DNA of 64,000 nt from Actinomadura nitritigenes (GTDB lineage Bacteria; Actinomycetota; Actinomycetes; Streptosporangiales; Streptosporangiaceae), in assembly GCF_017573545.1 (NCBI RefSeq), contig NZ_JAGEOK010000011.1, positions 124,001 to 188,000 of the forward strand, in the 5' to 3' direction. The position numbers were made by a program, and so were the translations under genes. The notes under the pieces were generated by a model that worked only from the letters and a program-made list of their open reading frames with translations, did no database searches and had not been told where the DNA came from. This document shows, one piece after another, positions 51,223 to 59,711 of the stretch. Position 1 is the stretch's first letter. Each line of letters starts with the position of its first letter.

Positions 51223-51849
51223 TCAGACGGCGGCCGGTTCGGGCTCCTCGGCGGGCTCCGGCGCGTCCGGCGTCCCGATCCGCAGGGCCGGCACGAACAC
51301 GTGGGCGAGGGGACCGATCGCCACGGCGTACAGGACGGTGCCGACGCCGACGGTGCCGCCGAGCAGCCAGCCGACGCCGAGGACGCCCAACTCGATGCCG
51401 GTGCGCACGACCCGGATCGAGTGCCCCCGCGCGGCCAGGCCGGTCATCAGGCCGTCGCGCGGGCCCGGTCCGAGGCCCGCGCCGATGTAGCAGCCGGTGG
51501 CGAACCCGCCGACCAGCACCCCGAGGAGCAGGAACGCCCAGCGGGCGGCGAGCGCGTGCGGGCTCGGCAGGAGCCAGAGGAACAGGTCGGCGAACGCGCC
51601 GACGAGCACGACGTTGCTGATCGTGCCGAGACCGGGGCGCTGCCGCAGCGGGATCCAGGCGAGCATCACCACCGCCCCCGCGATGATGATCCACGTGCCG
51701 ATCGACAGCCCGAACCGGCGGGACAGACCCTGGTGGAAGACGTCCCATGGATCGTTCCCGAGCCGGGAGGACACCTGCAGCGCGATCCCCAGGCCGTACA
51801 AGGCCAATCCCGCATAGAGCTGCACGAGGCGCCGCGCCATCAAGGCCAT
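51223..51849 (-). CDS. yczE: YczE/YitT-type membrane protein
   Basis: A 208-residue protein with five membrane segments. The family sequence GLALYGLGIALQVSSRLGNDPWDVFHQGL is at the N-terminus and FATGCYIGAGLGPGPRDGLMTGL near residue 125. ATG 51849 has GGAG 6 bases upstream; longer frames are open upstream but would run over the divergent regulator's promoter. It lies divergent to a MocR-type regulator, the arrangement described for YczE/YczR. Transport substrate unknown, perhaps vitamin B6-related. Confidence 0.87.
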   Translation of the reverse strand: MALMARRLVQLYAGLALYGLGIALQVSSRLGNDPWDVFHQGLSRRFGLSIGTWIIIAGAVVMLAWIPLRQRPGLGTISNVVLVGAFADLFLWLLPSPHALAARWAFLLLGVLVGGFATGCYIGAGLGPGPRDGLMTGLAARGHSIRVVRTGIELGVLGVGWLLGGTVGVGTVLYAVAIGPLAHVFVPALRIGTPDAPEPAEEPEPAAV

Positions 51850-51902
51850 TTCTTGCTCCAGGTGGGTATAAGTTCCGATTCCTGCCCTATTCTGCTGGGG
51901 AG

Positions 51903-51944
51903 TGGCCTGGTAACGACAGGGCCAATATGTGAAAGTGGTCTGTG
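51903..51944. promoter_or_regulatory. Candidate MocR operator between the divergent pair
   Basis: An interrupted palindrome TGGCCTG-N7-CAGGGCCA lies at 51903-51924. In addition AGTGGCCTGG (51901-51910) is repeated as AGTGGTCTGT (51935-51944). MocR regulators such as PdxR and GabR bind direct repeats, so these are candidate half-sites. Confidence 0.45.
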
Positions 51945-53401
51945 TGAGCATGCGTTACGTCAGCGGCACCCAACTGGCCCGGCTGCTGGGCGACGTCCCG
52001 CGCGAGCGTCCCGTCTACGCCGCGCTCGCCCGCGCCGTCCGGACCCTCGTCCTCGACGGCCGGCTCGCGCTGCGGACCCGGCTGCCCGCCGAGCGGGACC
52101 TCGCCGCCGCGCTCGGCGTCAGCCGCACCACGGTGACCGCCGCCTACGACCGGCTGCGCGAGGAGGGCTACATCGAGAGCCGGCAGGGCGCGGGGAGCTG
52201 GACGGCGCTGCCGCCCGTCCGCATGTCGTCCGCCGAGCCGGCGCCCGGCGGGCGCTACGGGATGGCGCACCCCGTGCCCGACGACCCGGCGTTCGTCGAC
52301 CTCGGCTGCGCCACGCCCGGCGCCCCGCAGATCTTCAACGAGGCGGTCGCCGCCGCCGTGGAGGAGCTGCCCCGCTACAGCGGCGGCCCCGGCTACGAAC
52401 CCGCCGGGCTGGCCGGGCTGCGCGAGGTGATCGCCGCCGGCTACGAGGCGCGCGGCGTGCCGACCCGCCCGGACCAGATCGTCGTCACGACCGGCGCGCA
52501 GCACGCGTTCACGCTGCTGACGCAGACGCTCGTGGAGCCCGGCGACCCGGTGATGGTGGAGCGCCCGACCTACCCGCACGCGCTGGGCGCGCTGCGGCGG
52601 CGCGGCGCCCGGCTCGTCCCGGTCGGGGTGAACGAGGGCTGGGACATGGAGCTGGTCGCGGGCAGCATGCGGCAGGCCGCCGTCCGGATGGCCTACACGA
52701 TCGCCGACTTCCACAACCCGACCGGCCTGCTGATGTCCGCCGACGACCGGGCCGCGCTGGTGGACGCGGCGCGCCGCGCGGACGCGTTCGTCGTCGCCGA
52801 CGAGACCTTCGCCGACCTCGCGCACGACCCGGACGCGCCGCGCATGCCGCCGGTCGCCGCCTACGACACCGGCGGGCGCGTCGCGACCATCGGGTCGGCG
52901 TCCAAGCTGATGTGGGGCGGGCTGCGCATCGGCTGGATCCGCACCACGGGACCGCTCGCCCGCCGGCTCGTGCTCGCCCGCGAGCCGTTCGACATGGCCA
53001 GCCCGGTGCTCGACCAGCTGATCGTCCGCGAGCTGCTGCTGCGGATCGACGACGTGCGGGCCGAGCGCGCGGCGACGCTGCTGCGCAACCGGGACGCGCT
53101 CGCCGCCGCGCTGCGGGAGCTGCTGCCCGGCTGGGAGTTCCGCCTGCCCGACGGCGGCATGTCCCTGTGGGCGCGGCTGGGCGCGCCCGTCGCCACCATG
53201 CTCGCCGAGGCCGCCGAGCGGCTCGGCGTGCGGGTCGTCGCGGGCCCGGTGTTCGGGGTGGACGGCGTCCTGGAGGACTACGTCCGCCTGCCCTACGTCC
53301 TGCCGCCCGACACCCTGCGCGACGCGGTGGAGCGGCTCGCGCACGCCTACCGCGAGGTGCAGGCGGCCCCGGCGCCGCGCCCGCTGCCCGCCTACGTCTG
53401 A
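51929..53401 (+). CDS. MocR-family regulator (GntR HTH plus aminotransferase domain)
   Basis: A 490-residue protein. The N-terminal GntR HTH (~residues 25-90) has LRTRLPAERDLAAALGVSRTTVTAAYDRLREEGYI. A fold-type I aminotransferase domain follows, with the PLP lysine in TIGSASKLMWGGLRIGW (~315) and PLP contacts TTGAQHAFTLL, DFHNPTGLLM and DETFADL. GTG start at 51929; ATG 51950 possible. Position divergent to yczE suggests a YczR-like regulator of that gene, with PLP or a related compound as effector. Confidence 0.92.
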   Translation: MKVVCVSMRYVSGTQLARLLGDVPRERPVYAALARAVRTLVLDGRLALRTRLPAERDLAAALGVSRTTVTAAYDRLREEGYIESRQGAGSWTALPPVRMSSAEPAPGGRYGMAHPVPDDPAFVDLGCATPGAPQIFNEAVAAAVEELPRYSGGPGYEPAGLAGLREVIAAGYEARGVPTRPDQIVVTTGAQHAFTLLTQTLVEPGDPVMVERPTYPHALGALRRRGARLVPVGVNEGWDMELVAGSMRQAAVRMAYTIADFHNPTGLLMSADDRAALVDAARRADAFVVADETFADLAHDPDAPRMPPVAAYDTGGRVATIGSASKLMWGGLRIGWIRTTGPLARRLVLAREPFDMASPVLDQLIVRELLLRIDDVRAERAATLLRNRDALAAALRELLPGWEFRLPDGGMSLWARLGAPVATMLAEAAERLGVRVVAGPVFGVDGVLEDYVRLPYVLPPDTLRDAVERLAHAYREVQAAPAPRPLPAYV

Positions 53402-53423
53402 CGGACGCCCCGGGCGGGGACGG

Positions 53424-53858
53424 TCACGGCGCGCGCTGGATGTAGTCGACGAGGTGCTCGCGCTCGCTCTCCAGCTCGTCGATGGCGCTCTTGACGACGT
53501 CGCCGATGCTGACGATGCCGGCGAGGCGCCCGCCGTCGACGACGGGGACGTGCCGGAACCGGTTCTCGGTCATGGTGCGGCGCAGGTCCTCGACGTCGTC
53601 GGCGGGACCGCAGGTGCGCACCTCGGTGGTCATGATCTCGGACACGGGGTGGTCGAGCAGCGCCGCGCCGCGGTCGTGCATGCGCCGCACGATGTCGCGT
53701 TCGGTGACGATGCCGGCGATGGCCGCGCCGTCCGGCGAGACCACCGCCGCCCCGATGTTGTGCTCGGCGAGGACGGCGAGCAGCCGGCGCACGGTGGCGT
53801 CCGGCGTGACCGTCGCCACCGCGTCTCCCTTCCTCCGCAGGATCTCGCGAATCCGCAT
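53424..53858 (-). CDS. CBS-pair protein
   Basis: A 144-residue protein made of two CBS motifs only. CBS1: ATVTPDATVRRLLAVLAEHNIGAAVV...IAGIVTERDIVRR. CBS2: VRTCGPADDVEDLRRTMTENRFRHVPVV...LAGIVSIGDVVKSAI. Short stand-alone CBS pairs bind adenine nucleotides, often as energy sensors. ATG start with GGAAGGGA upstream. Followed on the minus strand by nothing related; convergent with the MocR gene. The 254 bases up to the next gene hold no supported feature. Confidence 0.93.
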   Translation of the reverse strand: MRIREILRRKGDAVATVTPDATVRRLLAVLAEHNIGAAVVSPDGAAIAGIVTERDIVRRMHDRGAALLDHPVSEIMTTEVRTCGPADDVEDLRRTMTENRFRHVPVVDGGRLAGIVSIGDVVKSAIDELESEREHLVDYIQRAP

Positions 53859-54112
53859 GGCTCACGCTCCGGTGCCGGTATCGGACCCGTGGCGGGGCGT
53901 CCGCCGGGGGGCTGTCCTGACAAGGTCGCATGGTTCGGCGTCCGGGAAAACCCCGGCACGGTACATCATTTCCGGACGGGTGCCGGGCCGGTGACGCGCC
54001 GAGGGATGCCCGGCGCGTCCTGACAGGTCGTGTTCACCCGACCCCGGTCCGTGGAAGTGGATCACGCGTCACGTAATGTGGTCTCTTGATCACTCAGTGA
54101 AGGCCGTCCTAG

Positions 54113-55435
54113 GTGACCAGGGAGCCCGCCGTGCCCGTACCGCGAATTGTGATCATGGGCGCCGGCTTCGCCGGCTACAACACCGCCCGCGCGCTGGAGC
54201 GCCTGCTCCGGCCAGCCAAGGCCGAGATCGTGATGGTGGCGCCGTTCGGCTACACGCTGTACCAGCCGCTGCTGCCGCAGGTCGCGGGCGGCGTGCTGGA
54301 CCCGCGCGCCATCGCCGGGCCGCTGCACCGGCTGCTGGGCCGGACCCAGCTGCTGCCGGGCAAGGTGCGCGCCGCGGACCTGCACGAGCGGACCATCGAC
54401 GTCGAGAAGATCGACGGGACGAAGGTGACGGTGCGCTACGACCGGCTCGTCCTCGCGGCGGGCAGCGTCACCCGCACCTTCGACATCCCGGGCCTGAAGG
54501 AGCACGCGCACGGCCTGAAGAACCTCGCCGAGGCGGTCTACCTGCGCGACCACGTGATCGCCCAGCTGGAGCTGGCGAACGCGAGCATGGATCCGGTGGA
54601 GCGGGCCGCGCGGCTGGGGTTCCTGGTCGTCGGCGGCGGCTACTCGGGCGTGGAGACCTGCGCGAACCTGCAGCTGCTCACCACCAAGGCGCTGCGCCGG
54701 TTCCCGCGCCTGGACCCGGCGCTGCTGACCTGGACGCTGATCGACATCGCCCCGAAGCTGCTGCCGGAGCTGGGCGAGCGGCTCGGCCAGGAGGCGATGC
54801 GGCTGCTCGGCCGCCGCGGCGTCGACATCCGGCTCGGCACCACCCTCGAACGGCTGGAGCCGCACTGCGCGCACCTGACCGACGGGACGACGCTGCCGTG
54901 CCGCACCGCGATCTGGACGGCCGGCGTCACCCCCAGCCCGGTGCTCTCCACGCTGAACCTGCCCGCCGACCGCGGCCGGGTCCGGGTCGGCGCGGACCTG
55001 CGGCTCGTCGAGTTCCCCGACGTGTACGCGGTCGGCGACGCGGCCGCCGTGCCCGACCTGGCGCGCGGCGGCGGCGACGCGGTGTGCCCGCCGACGGCGC
55101 AGCACGCCACCCGGCAGGCCCGCGTCGCCGCGCACAACGTCGCCGCCTCGCTGCTCGGCCACGAGCCCCGCGAGTACCGGCACAAGGATCTCGGCCTCGT
55201 GGTCGACCTCGGCGGCGCCCAAGCGGTCGCACGGCCGTTCGGGGTGGAGCTGACCGGGATCGTCGCGCAGGCCGTGACCCGCGGCTACCACCTGCTGACG
55301 GTCCCGTCGGTGTCGGCGCGGGCGCGGGTCCTCGGCCAATGGCTGATCCACGCTGCGGCCGGCGACGACCTGATCCGGCTCGGGCTGCTGGACCCGCGCA
55401 CCAGCAGCCTCGTCGACGTCGAACACAGCTTGTGA
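54113..55435 (+). CDS. ndh: Type II NADH dehydrogenase-like flavoprotein
   Basis: A 440-residue FAD/NAD(P)-dependent oxidoreductase. The FAD loop is IVIMGAGFAGYNTARAL (residues ~12-28), the NADH loop FLVVGGGYSGVETCANL (~165-181), the second FAD contact is YAVGDAAAVPD (~305). The C-terminal region has an amphipathic part as in monotopic Ndh proteins. It transfers electrons from NADH to quinone without proton pumping. GTG start; TAATGT at about 54076 could be its -10. The stop overlaps the sugar-binding protein gene. Confidence 0.88.
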   Translation: MTREPAVPVPRIVIMGAGFAGYNTARALERLLRPAKAEIVMVAPFGYTLYQPLLPQVAGGVLDPRAIAGPLHRLLGRTQLLPGKVRAADLHERTIDVEKIDGTKVTVRYDRLVLAAGSVTRTFDIPGLKEHAHGLKNLAEAVYLRDHVIAQLELANASMDPVERAARLGFLVVGGGYSGVETCANLQLLTTKALRRFPRLDPALLTWTLIDIAPKLLPELGERLGQEAMRLLGRRGVDIRLGTTLERLEPHCAHLTDGTTLPCRTAIWTAGVTPSPVLSTLNLPADRGRVRVGADLRLVEFPDVYAVGDAAAVPDLARGGGDAVCPPTAQHATRQARVAAHNVAASLLGHEPREYRHKDLGLVVDLGGAQAVARPFGVELTGIVAQAVTRGYHLLTVPSVSARARVLGQWLIHAAAGDDLIRLGLLDPRTSSLVDVEHSL

Positions 55436-56727
55436 CGAGGGCGCTGCCGATGGGGCGTGCACTGTCCCCGGCGGGCGTGCCCGCCGGGCGCCGCGTGATG
55501 GCGGCGCTGATGGCCGTACTGACCGCCGGTCTGGCGGCCGGCTGCGCGTCGGGCGCCTCGGGCACCCGTGTCGTGAACCTGTACAACGCGCCGCAGGAGA
55601 GCATCGGCGCGATCGCCGCCCGGTGCAACCGGGAGGCGCACGGCCGGTACCGGATCGTCGTGAACACGCTGCCGCGCAGCGCCGACGACCAGCGCGAGCA
55701 GCTGGTCCGGCGGCTGGCCGCGCGCGACTCCGGGCTGGACGTCCTCGGGCTCGACGTGACCTGGACCGCGGAGCTGGCGCAGGCCGGCTGGATCCGCGAG
55801 TGGACCGGCCGGTACGGCGCGGAGGCCCGCAAGGGCACCCTGCCCGGGCCGCTGGCCACCGCGACCTGGGAGGGCCGGCTGTACGCGGCGCCCTACAACA
55901 CCAACGTCCAGCTGCTGTGGTACCGCTCGGACCTGATTCCCCGTCCGCCGTCCACCTGGGCGGGGCTGATCAAGGAGTCGGAGCGGCTCGCCGCCGAGGG
56001 CAAGCCGCACTACGGCGAGGTCACCGGCGCGCAGTTCGAGGGGCTCGTCGTCTGGTTCAACAGCCTCGTCGCGTCCGCCGGCGGGCGGATCCTCAGCCCC
56101 GACGGCCGCCGGGTCGAGCTCGGCCCGTCCGCGGTGACGGCCTTGCAGACGATCCGGGCGTTCGCCCGGTCCAAGGCCGCGGCCGACCCGTCGATCTCCA
56201 ACACCAAGGAGGACGACGCGCGGCTGGCGGTGGAGTCGGGACGCGGCGCCTACGAGATCAACTGGCCGTTCGTGTACGCGTCGATGGCCAGCCTCCAGCC
56301 CAAGCTGGTGAAGAAGTTCAAGTGGGCGCCCTATCCCGGCATCACCGGGCCGGGACGCGCGCCGCTCGGCGGGGCGAACTTCGCCGTCAGCCGCTACAGC
56401 GCGCAGCCGGACGCCGCGTTCCAGGCCGCGCTGTGCCTGCGCGACCCGGAGAGCCAGCGCACCGCGGCGATCAGCGACGGGCTGCCGCCGGCCGTCGAGT
56501 CGGTGTACTGGGCGCCCGGGATGGCGAAGGCGTACCCGATGCGGCAGGCGATCCTCGACTCGCTCCGGAACGCCGCCGCCCGCCCCATGACCCCCACCTA
56601 CCAGAACGTGTCGACGGTGACGGCGGTTCGGCTCTCGCCGCCGTCGGCCATCGACCCGCCCCGCACGCTGCGCTCGCTGCGGGGCCTCATCGAGGACGCG
56701 TTGCAGAGCAAGGGGGTGCTTCCATGA
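55432..56727 (+). CDS. Sugar ABC transporter substrate-binding lipoprotein (LpqY-like)
   Basis: A 431-residue family 1 extracellular solute-binding protein. The lipoprotein signal has the lipobox LAAGCAS, with the modified Cys near residue 39. The fold shows LYNAPQESIGAIAARCN at the mature start, GLDVLGLDVTWTAELAQAGW, YAAPYNTNVQLLWYRSDLI and EINWPFVYASM. The overall pattern is that of the mycobacterial trehalose binder LpqY. GTG 55432 overlaps the ndh stop as GTGA; ATG 55450 is an alternative. It feeds the permeases that follow. Confidence 0.88.
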   Translation: MTRALPMGRALSPAGVPAGRRVMAALMAVLTAGLAAGCASGASGTRVVNLYNAPQESIGAIAARCNREAHGRYRIVVNTLPRSADDQREQLVRRLAARDSGLDVLGLDVTWTAELAQAGWIREWTGRYGAEARKGTLPGPLATATWEGRLYAAPYNTNVQLLWYRSDLIPRPPSTWAGLIKESERLAAEGKPHYGEVTGAQFEGLVVWFNSLVASAGGRILSPDGRRVELGPSAVTALQTIRAFARSKAAADPSISNTKEDDARLAVESGRGAYEINWPFVYASMASLQPKLVKKFKWAPYPGITGPGRAPLGGANFAVSRYSAQPDAAFQAALCLRDPESQRTAAISDGLPPAVESVYWAPGMAKAYPMRQAILDSLRNAAARPMTPTYQNVSTVTAVRLSPPSAIDPPRTLRSLRGLIEDALQSKGVLP

Positions 56728-57659
56728 ACGAGGAGTTGAGCAGCACGGAGGCCATCCCGGTGGCGGGCCGGGCGGTGGCGGTGCCGAGCGCGAACCGCAG
56801 GTCGGAGCGGCGGCTCGGCTGGCTGCTGTGCACGCCCGCCGCCGTGGTGATGCTCGCGGTCACCGGCTGGCCGATCGTCTACTCGGTGCTGCTGTCGCTG
56901 CAGCGCTTCGACCTGCGCTTCCCCGACCGGAAGGCATGGATCGGGGTGGACAACTACACGACGGTGCTGGGCAGTTCGTTCTGGTGGAACGCGTTCGCCG
57001 TCACCGTGCTCGTCACGGTCGTCAGCGTCGCGGTGGAGCTGGTCCTCGGCATGGTGATCGCGCTGGTGATGTACCGGACGATCGTGGGCCGCGGGCTGGT
57101 GCGGGCCGTCGTGCTGATCCCGTACGGGATCGTCACCGTCGCCGCCGCCTACGGCTGGAAGTACGCGTGGACGCCCGGCACCGGGTTCCTCACGCGGCTG
57201 CTGCCGGCGGGGTCCGCGCCGCTCACCGACCACTTCCCGGCCATCGGGATCATCATCCTCGCGGAGATCTGGAAGACGACCCCGTTCATGGCGCTGCTGC
57301 TGATGGCGGGGCTGGCCCTGGTCCCCGAGGACGCGCTGAAGGCGGCGTCGACCGACGGCGCGACGGCCTGGCAGCGGTTCACCCGGATCACGCTGCCGCT
57401 GATGAAGCCGGCGATCCTGGCCGCCCTGCTGTTCCGCACGCTGGACGCCTTCCGGATCTTCGACGACATCTTCGTGCTCACCAACGGCGCGCAGAACACG
57501 GGCTCGGTGTCGCTGATCGCCTACCACAACCTGATCGGCGGGCTGAACCTCGGCATCGGCTCCACCATGTCGGTGCTGATCTTCCTGGCCGTCGCCGTGA
57601 TCGCGTTCGTGTTCGTCAAGGTGCTCGGCACGAGCGCGCCCGACGCGGGGAGGCGCTGA
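56724..57659 (+). CDS. Sugar ABC transporter permease (SugA-like)
   Basis: A 311-residue MalF-type permease with six membrane segments. The EAA loop is DALKAASTDGATAWQRFTRITLPLMKPA near residue 215, which docks on the ATPase. A hydrophilic N-terminal tail of ~30 residues precedes the first helix. The ATG overlaps the binding-protein stop by 4 bases and its own stop shares a base with the next start. Confidence 0.92.
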   Translation: MNEELSSTEAIPVAGRAVAVPSANRRSERRLGWLLCTPAAVVMLAVTGWPIVYSVLLSLQRFDLRFPDRKAWIGVDNYTTVLGSSFWWNAFAVTVLVTVVSVAVELVLGMVIALVMYRTIVGRGLVRAVVLIPYGIVTVAAAYGWKYAWTPGTGFLTRLLPAGSAPLTDHFPAIGIIILAEIWKTTPFMALLLMAGLALVPEDALKAASTDGATAWQRFTRITLPLMKPAILAALLFRTLDAFRIFDDIFVLTNGAQNTGSVSLIAYHNLIGGLNLGIGSTMSVLIFLAVAVIAFVFVKVLGTSAPDAGRR

Positions 57660-58489
57660 TGGACCGCACCGCGGGCGGGATCACCCGCTGGAGCCTGGTC
57701 AACCTGGTGGTCCTGCTATACGCGCTGGTCCCGGTGGTGTGGATCGCGTCGCTGTCGTTCAAGGACCCGTCCACGTTCTCCAACGGCACGTTCTTCCCGA
57801 CCAAGTGGACGCTGCGCAACTACAGCGGCATCTTCGACAACGCGGACTTCGTCCGCGGGCTCGGCAACTCGATCGGCATCGGGCTGGTGTCGACGCTGGT
57901 CGCGATCGTGATCGGCACGATGGCCGCGTACGCGGTGGCCCGGCTGGACTTCCCCGGCAAGCCGCTGGTGCTCGGGCTGTCCCTGCTGATCGCGATGTTC
58001 CCGCAGATCTCCCTGGTCACGCCGCTGTTCGAGATCGAGCGGACGCTCGGGCTGTTCGACACCTGGCCGGGCCTGATCCTGCCGTACATCACCTTCGCGC
58101 TGCCGCTGACCATCTACACGCTGTCGACGTTCTTCAAGGAGATCCCGTGGGACCTGGAGAAGGCCGCCAAGATGGACGGCGCCACGCCGTTCCAGGCGTT
58201 CCGGCGGGTCATCGTCCCGCTGGCCGCGCCCGGTGTGGTGACGACCGCGATCCTGGCGTTCATCGTGTGCTGGAACGACTTCCTGTTCTCCATCTCGCTG
58301 ACGTCCTCCAGCCGGGCGCGGACCGCGCCGGCGACGATCTCGTTCTTCACGGGGTCGTCGCAGTTCGAGGACCCGACCGGGTCGATCGCCGCGGCGGCCA
58401 TCGTCATCACCGTGCCGATCGTGGTGTTCGTGCTGGTGTTCCAGCGCCGGATCGTGGCCGGGCTGACGTCCGGCGCGGTGAAGGGATGA
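57659..58489 (+). CDS. Sugar ABC transporter permease (SugB-like)
   Basis: A 276-residue MalG-type permease with six membrane segments, the partner of the preceding gene. EAA loop: DLEKAAKMDGATPFQAFRRVIVPLAAPG near residue 170. Typical endings AFIVCWNDFLFSISLT and QRRIVAGLTSGAVKG. ATG at 57659 in a TGATG overlap; the ATPase gene follows 9 bases later. Confidence 0.93.
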   Translation: MDRTAGGITRWSLVNLVVLLYALVPVVWIASLSFKDPSTFSNGTFFPTKWTLRNYSGIFDNADFVRGLGNSIGIGLVSTLVAIVIGTMAAYAVARLDFPGKPLVLGLSLLIAMFPQISLVTPLFEIERTLGLFDTWPGLILPYITFALPLTIYTLSTFFKEIPWDLEKAAKMDGATPFQAFRRVIVPLAAPGVVTTAILAFIVCWNDFLFSISLTSSSRARTAPATISFFTGSSQFEDPTGSIAAAAIVITVPIVVFVLVFQRRIVAGLTSGAVKG

Positions 58490-58498
58490 GGCGGCGCG

Positions 58499-59677
58499 AT
58501 GGCTGAGATCGTGCTCTCCGGGGTCACCAAGCGCTACCCCGACGGCACCACCGCCGTGCAGGACCTGGACCTGTCGATCGCCGACCGGGAGTTCATCATC
58601 CTGGTCGGGCCGTCCGGCTGCGGGAAGTCCACCACCCTGAACATGATCGCGGGGCTGGAGGACATCAGCGAGGGCGAGCTGCTGATCGACGGCCGCCGGG
58701 TCAACGACCGGGCGCCCCGCGAGCGGGACATCGCGATGGTGTTCCAGTCCTACGCGCTGTACCCGCACATGACGGTCCGGGAGAACATCGGCTTCCCGCT
58801 GAAGCTCGCCCGGATGAACAAGGCGGAGGCCAACGCCAAGATCGAGGAGGCGGCGCGGATCCTGGCGATCGAGCCGTTCCTGGACCGGCGGCCCGCGCAC
58901 CTGTCCGGCGGGCAGCGGCAGCGGGTGGCGATGGGACGCGCCATCGTCCGCAACCCCAAGGCGTTCCTGATGGACGAGCCGCTGTCCAACCTGGACGCCA
59001 AGCTGCGGGTGCAGATGCGCACCATGATCTCGCGGCTGCAGAACCAGCTCGGCACGACCACCGTCTACGTCACGCACGACCAGACCGAGGCGATGACGCT
59101 CGGCGACCGGATCGTGCTGATGCGGCGGGGGATCGCCCAGCAGGTCGGCGCGCCCGAGGAGCTGTACGACCATCCGCACAACCTGTTCGTGGCCGGGTTC
59201 ATCGGCTCGCCGGCCATGAACTTCCTGCCCGCCGACATCTCCGGGGGCGCGCTGCACTCGGTGCTCGGCGAGATCCCGCTGTCGGACCGGATGCGGAAGG
59301 CGCTGGCGGCGCACCACTCGCCGGACCGGGTGGTCATGGGCGTGCGGCCGGAGGCGTTCGCGGACGCGAGCCTCGACCGCCGCCGCGAGCAGGACGTCGG
59401 CGAGCTCCGCTTCGGCGGGCGGGTCGAGATCCTCGAGTCGCTCGGCGCGGAGAAGTTCGCCTACATCGACCTCGAGCCGGGCACGGTGGTCGACTCCGAG
59501 CACCTCACGGACGCGTTCCAGGGCCATTCTCCCGGGCACCGGCACGCGCAGATCGTCGCGCGCCTGGACCCGAGGTCCGAGGCCCGCGAGGGCCGCATGC
59601 TCGACCTGGAGTACGACCCGGCCTCCATCCACCTCTTCGAGCCCGAGACGGGCCTCAACCTGACCGAGCACGTCTGA
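58499..59677 (+). CDS. Sugar ABC transporter ATPase (SugC/UgpC/MsmK-like)
   Basis: A 392-residue CUT1-type ATPase. Walker A is GPSGCGKST (residues ~37-45), signature LSGGQRQR, Walker B FLMDEPLSNLDAKLR, the switch His in VTHDQTEAM. The C-terminal ~150 residues form the regulatory OB-fold domain (GVRPEAFAD), where control by enzyme IIA or other proteins occurs in related systems. Completes a LpqY-SugABC-like importer. No glycosidase or trehalose-processing gene is adjacent. Confidence 0.94.
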   Translation: MAEIVLSGVTKRYPDGTTAVQDLDLSIADREFIILVGPSGCGKSTTLNMIAGLEDISEGELLIDGRRVNDRAPRERDIAMVFQSYALYPHMTVRENIGFPLKLARMNKAEANAKIEEAARILAIEPFLDRRPAHLSGGQRQRVAMGRAIVRNPKAFLMDEPLSNLDAKLRVQMRTMISRLQNQLGTTTVYVTHDQTEAMTLGDRIVLMRRGIAQQVGAPEELYDHPHNLFVAGFIGSPAMNFLPADISGGALHSVLGEIPLSDRMRKALAAHHSPDRVVMGVRPEAFADASLDRRREQDVGELRFGGRVEILESLGAEKFAYIDLEPGTVVDSEHLTDAFQGHSPGHRHAQIVARLDPRSEAREGRMLDLEYDPASIHLFEPETGLNLTEHV

Positions 59678-59701
59678 CCGCGGCGCCGCCCGGCGTCGCG
59701 G
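59678..59701. terminator. Hairpin after the sugar ABC operon
   Basis: CCGCGGCGCC (59678-59687) pairs with GGCGTCGCGG (59692-59701) with one G-T wobble and a 4-base loop, directly after the ATPase stop and between convergent genes. Confidence 0.6.
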
Positions 59702-59711
59702 TCGACGCGGG

